Below, piece after piece: positions 5,983-9,679 of a stretch of DNA of 9,679 bases (its first letter is position 1; each line of letters begins with the position of its first letter). The position numbers were made by a program, and so were the translations under genes. Under the pieces are notes generated by a model. The model was not told where the DNA came from, made no database searches, and saw only the letters and a list, made by a program, of their open reading frames with translations. Origin of the DNA: Patescibacteria group bacterium. GTDB taxonomy: Bacteria > Patescibacteriota > JABMPQ01 > JAHIRA01. The stretch spans positions 1 to 9,679 of the forward strand of contig JAHIRA010000154.1 in assembly GCA_018818905.1 (NCBI GenBank). Reading direction: 5' to 3'.

Positions 5983-7518
5983 ATGGCTGCTAGAGGCGAA
6001 ACTCCAGGTCCAAAACCTGAAGAGCAGGAAGTGAATCAAGAGAAAAAAGAGTCGGAGCCAAGAATAACTCTCGAGGAGACCGAGAAAGGTGAGGTTTGGG
6101 AAATACCCACAGAGGTCAATGATATTTCTGAAATAAGCCTTTCACCAAATGGACAAAAACAACTTATGGTCACCAAGTTGGAGGGGGGTGGAACTTCTGT
6201 TTTTGTTGATTTTCAAAAAGGTCCAGTTTACAGGACTGTTGAGGACGTGTCTTGGTCGGCAAATTCTGATTCAATTGTTTATATTGCAAAGAAATACCCG
6301 ACAGAGGCAGATGATGATCTGCCAGAAAATGCAGAAACTGAAAAATACCTATCTAAGGGAAGTGTTGTCGTATTTAATGGCCAAGAGATAGATTCGGGAG
6401 TTTCTTTTAGGGCAGCAGCGGTAAGATCAGATGGAAAGAAATGCGCCTACGTGCGAGTGTATGACAACGGTTTGCAAAGACCCGTTGTTGATGGTGAAGA
6501 AAGAAGAGGTTATCCGACAGTTTTTGACTATGACAAGACTTCATATTCTTCTGATAATCAGAAAATAGCTTTTGAAGTGGGCGCACCTTCAAATCCAAGG
6601 ATGAATCCAAATAGTTCTGACAATATTTTTGTCAAACTAGGTGTTTACTCTGACGAGACCAGAGACCATATTTCAAACATTAGCTTTGTTCTTAACAACA
6701 AAACAAACGCACAGTTTTCTCCAGATGGGAGACATTATTTCTGTGTGGGCTTAGATTCTGACACGGTGAGACCGGCTGTGTACAGAGACGATGAGCTGCT
6801 TGTAAGCGGAGAACAAGGATACTACGCAGACCTTAGTGTTGCGCCTGATTCAAATAGTTTTGCTTGCGTGCATTATCTGGTAGAGAATGAAAAAAATGAT
6901 CTAGAATTCTATATTGCTATGGCCGACAATACTGATCCAAAAAAAGTCAAAGAGCAACATAGCGCTAGACTTGTTATTAACGGTCAGGAAAGAGGCGAGT
7001 CAATACATGCAGATATTAGTAGTCCTGTCTGGTCGCCAGACTCGACCAAAGTTGCGGCCTTAGTTTATGACAAAATTAGTAGTGAGGAAAATCAGGACAA
7101 AGAATTAACCAGAGTCAAAGTAATCGAGTACAAAGCATCAGATAATTCAGAACTTGATGGCAAGGAATATGACCATGTGAGTCATCAAACTTATTCTCTG
7201 GACGGCAAACACCTGGCTTATTTTGCCTCAGATCTTGAAGGTGATTTTTTTCTGGTTGTTGACAATGAAGAGCTTCATCTGTATGACGAAGATCGTATCA
7301 AAGCCTCTCAGGATCCAGAATCACAAAATCGACCCATTGATCTTCGCTTTGAAGCAAAGAAAAACGATAAAGGTGAAGAGGTAACTGAACTCAAGGTCAC
7401 AATGATGATTGATAGAGAAGTTATTACTAGAGTCTTTAATATAATTGGTATGTCAGAATCTTTGGTAAGAAAATGGCAGCAAGAGGGAGAAGAGGGGTTA
7501 TTTGAGTATGAAGGATAA
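5983..7518 (+). CDS. WD40/PD40-like beta-propeller protein, copy 2
   Basis: This is a paralogue of copy 1; function unknown. The 511 residues comprise a Glu/Lys/Pro-rich leader (about 1-45), then eight turns of the SPDG type at 54 (SPNG), 92 (SANS), 148 (RSDG), 189 (SSDN), 246 (SPDG), 287 (APDS), 351 (SPDS) and 405 (SLDG), consistent with an eight-bladed propeller. Many blades end in an NG/DG turn, such as FNGQE (131) and VINGQE (331). There is no signal peptide or membrane helix. The C-terminus, VRKWQQEGEEGLFEYEG, contains the shared tail plus four extra residues. Where copies 1 and 3 have TTT-TAG, this gene has TTT-GAG and continues to a TAA, which looks like loss of the ancestral stop. The start is ATG 5983; ATG 5973 is out of frame. 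It lies 20 bases after copy 1, so co-transcription is likely. Confidence 0.8.
   Translation: MAARGETPGPKPEEQEVNQEKKESEPRITLEETEKGEVWEIPTEVNDISEISLSPNGQKQLMVTKLEGGGTSVFVDFQKGPVYRTVEDVSWSANSDSIVYIAKKYPTEADDDLPENAETEKYLSKGSVVVFNGQEIDSGVSFRAAAVRSDGKKCAYVRVYDNGLQRPVVDGEERRGYPTVFDYDKTSYSSDNQKIAFEVGAPSNPRMNPNSSDNIFVKLGVYSDETRDHISNISFVLNNKTNAQFSPDGRHYFCVGLDSDTVRPAVYRDDELLVSGEQGYYADLSVAPDSNSFACVHYLVENEKNDLEFYIAMADNTDPKKVKEQHSARLVINGQERGESIHADISSPVWSPDSTKVAALVYDKISSEENQDKELTRVKVIEYKASDNSELDGKEYDHVSHQTYSLDGKHLAYFASDLEGDFFLVVDNEELHLYDEDRIKASQDPESQNRPIDLRFEAKKNDKGEEVTELKVTMMIDREVITRVFNIIGMSESLVRKWQQEGEEGLFEYEG
7474..7503 (+). repeat. Propeller tail-encoding repeat, copy in gene 2
   Basis: These 30 bases encode WQQEGEEGLF and match 8903-8932 in copy 3 at 27 positions by eye, including a 17-base identical run (7480-7496 and 8909-8925). 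The surrounding sequence of the two paralogues has diverged far more. Copy 1 has the related but less similar stretch 5930-5959. Confidence 0.7.
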
Positions 7519-7546
7519 AAAAGTCACAAACTAATAAAGCAAAAAA

Positions 7547-8935
7547 ATGAGCACAGAATATGGAGGACCTCCGCCAGAGGAGGGTTCAGAAGAAGCAGAA
7601 GCTTCAGAAGAAAGATTGAAAGAAATAAGAACCGAAAAATTTGCTGAGCTTCCCAAAGAGTTTGTTACCCCACTCGAATCTATGATTTCTCCAGACTTTA
7701 GTCATATTCTTCTAGTTGGATCAAGCGAGGAAGAAGTCGACCGTGAGTCTAATAGAATGATTGTTGATTTGTCAGCTAAGCAAGCTGACCGATTTGACAA
7801 GGAGTTTAAGCGAATAACAAATCTAGGATGGTCACACGATTCCAAGACGAAAATATTTGTTGGAGCAAATGACAGGACTCCTAATAGTGAAAGGAAAGCG
7901 TCATTGGTTAGAAATGGAAAGATTGTTGATACAGCGCAAGAAATTAAGTGTGCTGTGATTAGACCCGATGGAGAGGATTTGGCTTATACTAAAATGAGAA
8001 GCACTGCGGATAACATAACTGTTGATCCAGTGATTGGTGATTATGCTGACAATAAGTTTCCGAGATATGATATCTCGCTGATCACATATTCACCAGTGAG
8101 AAGTGAGCCAAATAAATGAGCTTTTGCTGAATCTGTGGGTGATGACAAGAAGACAGAAGTTATTGTTTCTGGCCTAGAGATGAGTCAAAGTCTGGATAGA
8201 AAGATGGATAAAATATCAGACATCCAATTTTCGCCAGACGGCAAAGACTTGTACTTCTCTGGCATTCAAGATGGTATGTCCAGGCTTTTTAAAAGCAATG
8301 AAGTTTTGTATGATGCAGAGACAAGTGAAATAATAAGTTTTCGGATATCACCCAACTCTAGTGACTATGCATTATTGCGAAGAGATAATCATTATCATCG
8401 GCGTGGAAAAGATCAAATAATTATCAATGATCAGGAATATAGCGACAGGTTTGTTGAAGCAAAAGAGTTCTTCTTCTCTCCTGATAGTAGAAAACTAGTT
8501 ATTGTTGGCATTCAATATGATGATGAATCTACTGATGATCCAAATAAAGAAAATGCCGAATATATTCACGTGTACAATACTCAAAATGGGGAAAAAGATA
8601 TCAGTGGACCTTATAGATCAATTCACTGTCCAACTTTTAATGAAGATGGAAGTCGTTTGGCCTGTATAGTTTTAAAAACTGGAGAAAATAACTTTTTTCT
8701 AAAAGTTGATGAAGAAGAATATAAGCTAGACATAGCTAGTAAAGGAAGGAAAGGTGAGAAGGTTTTTCTGGGTCTTAAATTTTCAATAAATGAATCAGAT
8801 AACAAAGAAGTGCTAGAAATAATGACCAACAGAAATAATAGAATTGAAAAGAAAGTGTTTGCTGTTCCAAATAGCAAAGAAGAAAAAGAAGTTATACGCA
8901 TGTGGCGGCAAGAGGGAGAAGAGGGACTATTTTAG
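7547..8935 (+). pseudogene. Beta-propeller protein, copy 3, broken by in-frame TGA
   Basis: This is a third paralogue, interrupted by one TGA at 8117-8119. Upstream it reads 190 codons: an acidic leader (about 1-40), then SPDF (48), a GWSHDSK strand (94-100) matching WSANSDS of copy 2, and RPDG (139). After the TGA the same frame continues for 271 codons to TAG with clear repeats (FSPDGKDLYFSG, FFFSPDSRKLVIVG, NEDGSRLA) and the tail WRQEGEEGLF. The residue at the stop falls in a strand reading NK-stop-AFAES, where paralogues have forms like QKIAFEV; a hydrophobic codon changed by one base (for example TTA) would explain it. A GTG at 8135 could restart translation of the second part. A recent nonsense mutation or a sequencing error fits better than two genes. 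Confidence 0.75.
8903..8932 (+). repeat. Propeller tail-encoding repeat, copy in gene 3
   Basis: Encodes WRQEGEEGLF directly before the TAG stop of copy 3. It is the near-identical partner of 7474-7503. The last bases before and after the stop also resemble the end of copy 2 (TTTTAGAATGAG here, TTTGAGTATGAA there), supporting common descent of both gene ends. Confidence 0.7.
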
Positions 8936-9001
8936 AATGAGTGAAATATACATATTGAAGTTCGTAGAGCATATTAAGAAAACTTAGTTACTGTGAGGTG
9001 T

Positions 9002-9030
9002 TAGACAAACAACTCAAATTAGCCTATAAT
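9002..9030 (+). promoter_or_regulatory. sigma70-type promoter ahead of the pgk fragment
   Basis: TAGACA (9002-9007) and a perfect TATAAT (9025-9030) stand exactly 17 bases apart, the best promoter match in the window. The start point would fall near 9037, giving a leader of about 39 bases before the pgk ATG at 9076. It would now also transcribe propeller copy 4. Confidence 0.7.
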
Positions 9031-9075
9031 TAAGACAAATAAACAGTTGGTTTACTTATCTTTTAGTTTATATCT

Positions 9076-9204
9076 ATGCACAAAAAAACAATCAAAGACA
9101 CCGATCTCAAGGGCAAAAAAGTCTTGGTCCGTGTTGACTACAATGTTCCATTGGATGACGATGGAACAGTAAGAAGATTATTAAGTATGAATAAAGATGC
9201 CTGA
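9076..9204 (+). pseudogene. pgk: Phosphoglycerate kinase, 5' fragment only
   Basis: PGK converts 1,3-bisphosphoglycerate and ADP to 3-phosphoglycerate and ATP, directly after GAPDH. Residues 11-25 contain [11 protein letters not shown], an exact match to the PGK family signature pattern, followed by the usual LDDDGTV. After residue 32 the expected DDTRI segment is replaced by [10 protein letters not shown] and a TGA. A full PGK is about 390-400 residues, so only the first twelfth remains. The promoter and leader look intact, which argues that the 5' end is native and the break lies at about 9171. The last bases overlap the start of propeller copy 4 at 9197. Whether the rest of pgk lies beyond copy 4, or a full copy exists elsewhere, cannot be seen here. 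Confidence 0.85.
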
Positions 9205-9679
9205 AAAAGGAACAGAAAGCATAGAACAATCAATAAAAAATGAAGTTGAAAAAAAGGAGGCTTTGGAACTTCTTAGGTCAGAGGTTATGGTTGAAATAAA
9301 TAGAGACTTGGGAGACCGCTTCACAAGTGGCGAAATCGTCTCCCCAGATCTAAATGCAGTCGCTTTCGTTGAGGCCGATAGAAGAGAGGAGAACGACGGG
9401 ATGTTTAGGGTTGTAGCAGGAGATAAAGAAAGCGAAATCGTTGAATATGTCGGGGAAGTGACTTGGGGGAAAAATTCTAAGAGCATGGTTTGCTCTGTTC
9501 AACCGGCCGGCGAAGACTACCCAATGGCCTGTTTTAATTTTGTGACTGATAGAAAACATTTTGAAAATGTATGGATGCCTGAAAAAATGAAAGTGAGGCC
9601 TGACGGAGAAAACTATGGTTGTGTTGTCGAGTCGAACACTGGTTGTGCCTGTAACTTTTTGATTGATGGTGAAGAAGTA
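9197..9679 (+). CDS. Beta-propeller protein, copy 4, partial at window end
   Basis: The frame is open for 161 codons from ATG 9197 to the window edge with no stop. The leader (residues 1-40) is Glu/Lys-rich. It is followed by [15 protein letters not shown], then [14 protein letters not shown], which lines up with VSWSANSDSIVYIA of copy 2 and LGWSHDSKTKIFVG of copy 3, then [14 protein letters not shown] and FLIDGEEV. These are the same blade motifs, so it is a fourth family member, function unknown. It begins inside the pgk fragment in a different frame and has no obvious promoter of its own; the pgk promoter at 9002-9030 probably drives it. The C-terminal tail cannot be checked because the gene runs out of the window. 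Confidence 0.78.
   Translation, partial: MPEKGTESIEQSIKNEVEKKEALELLRSEVMVEINRDLGDRFTSGEIVSPDLNAVAFVEADRREENDGMFRVVAGDKESEIVEYVGEVTWGKNSKSMVCSVQPAGEDYPMACFNFVTDRKHFENVWMPEKMKVRPDGENYGCVVESNTGCACNFLIDGEEV

Noticed and set aside
8117..8119. TGA recoded as Gly or Trp (genetic code 25 or 4) or selenocysteine
   Set aside because: The conserved genes (efp, hydrogenase, gap) use many Gly and Trp codons with no in-frame TGA; code 25 genomes use TGA often. The TGA also lies in a non-conserved strand of a decaying paralogue family, with no redox context for selenocysteine.
8936..9205. Insertion sequence or attachment site explaining the pgk break
   Set aside because: I found no transposase, terminal inverted repeats or direct-repeat pair flanking 9171; the left side is an intact pgk start and the right side directly begins copy 4, whose far end is outside the window.

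Overview
The window looks like a chromosomal segment from an uncultivated, AT-rich bacterium, most plausibly a Candidate Phyla Radiation (Patescibacteria) lineage. The reasons are compact genes with very short gaps, no clear Shine-Dalgarno motif before any start, a small soluble group 3b-like [NiFe] hydrogenase, and a run of WD40/PD40-like propeller proteins of unknown role. This placement is an inference from gene style; no taxonomic marker was searched. The standard bacterial code fits: no conserved gene contains an in-frame TGA.

Positions 1-303 hold no convincing gene, but contain a cluster of small hairpins that could belong to an RNA. Elongation factor P (304-867) follows. Next is a tight three-gene hydrogenase unit: small subunit (921-1697), large subunit (1699-2964) and a HypA-like nickel chaperone (2974-3231). 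All three have streamlined or altered features. One proximal-cluster cysteine of the small subunit is glutamate, the large subunit ends exactly at the last active-site histidine with no cleavable tail, and HypA lacks its zinc domain. The diaphorase (beta/gamma) subunits usual for group 3b enzymes are not adjacent. A terminator and a good sigma70-type promoter are interleaved between this unit and the next gene.

The glycolytic GAPDH gene (3310-4332) is followed by a tandem family of large, fast-diverging, probably cytoplasmic beta-propeller proteins: copy 1 at 4355-5962, copy 2 at 5983-7518, copy 3 at 7547-8935 (broken by one in-frame TGA) and copy 4 from 9197 past the window end. They share a charged, low-complexity N-terminus and PD40-like blades. 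The three copies whose ends are visible also share a short tail, WxxExEEGLF.

Between copies 3 and 4 lies a well-formed promoter (9002-9030) driving only the first ~32 codons of phosphoglycerate kinase (9076-9204), after which the sequence becomes the leader of propeller copy 4. The array therefore sits in what is commonly a gap-pgk locus, and either copy 4 interrupted pgk or a piece of the pgk 5' end was duplicated. The two most unusual things here are the reduced hydrogenase module and the expanding, decaying propeller array that meets pgk.
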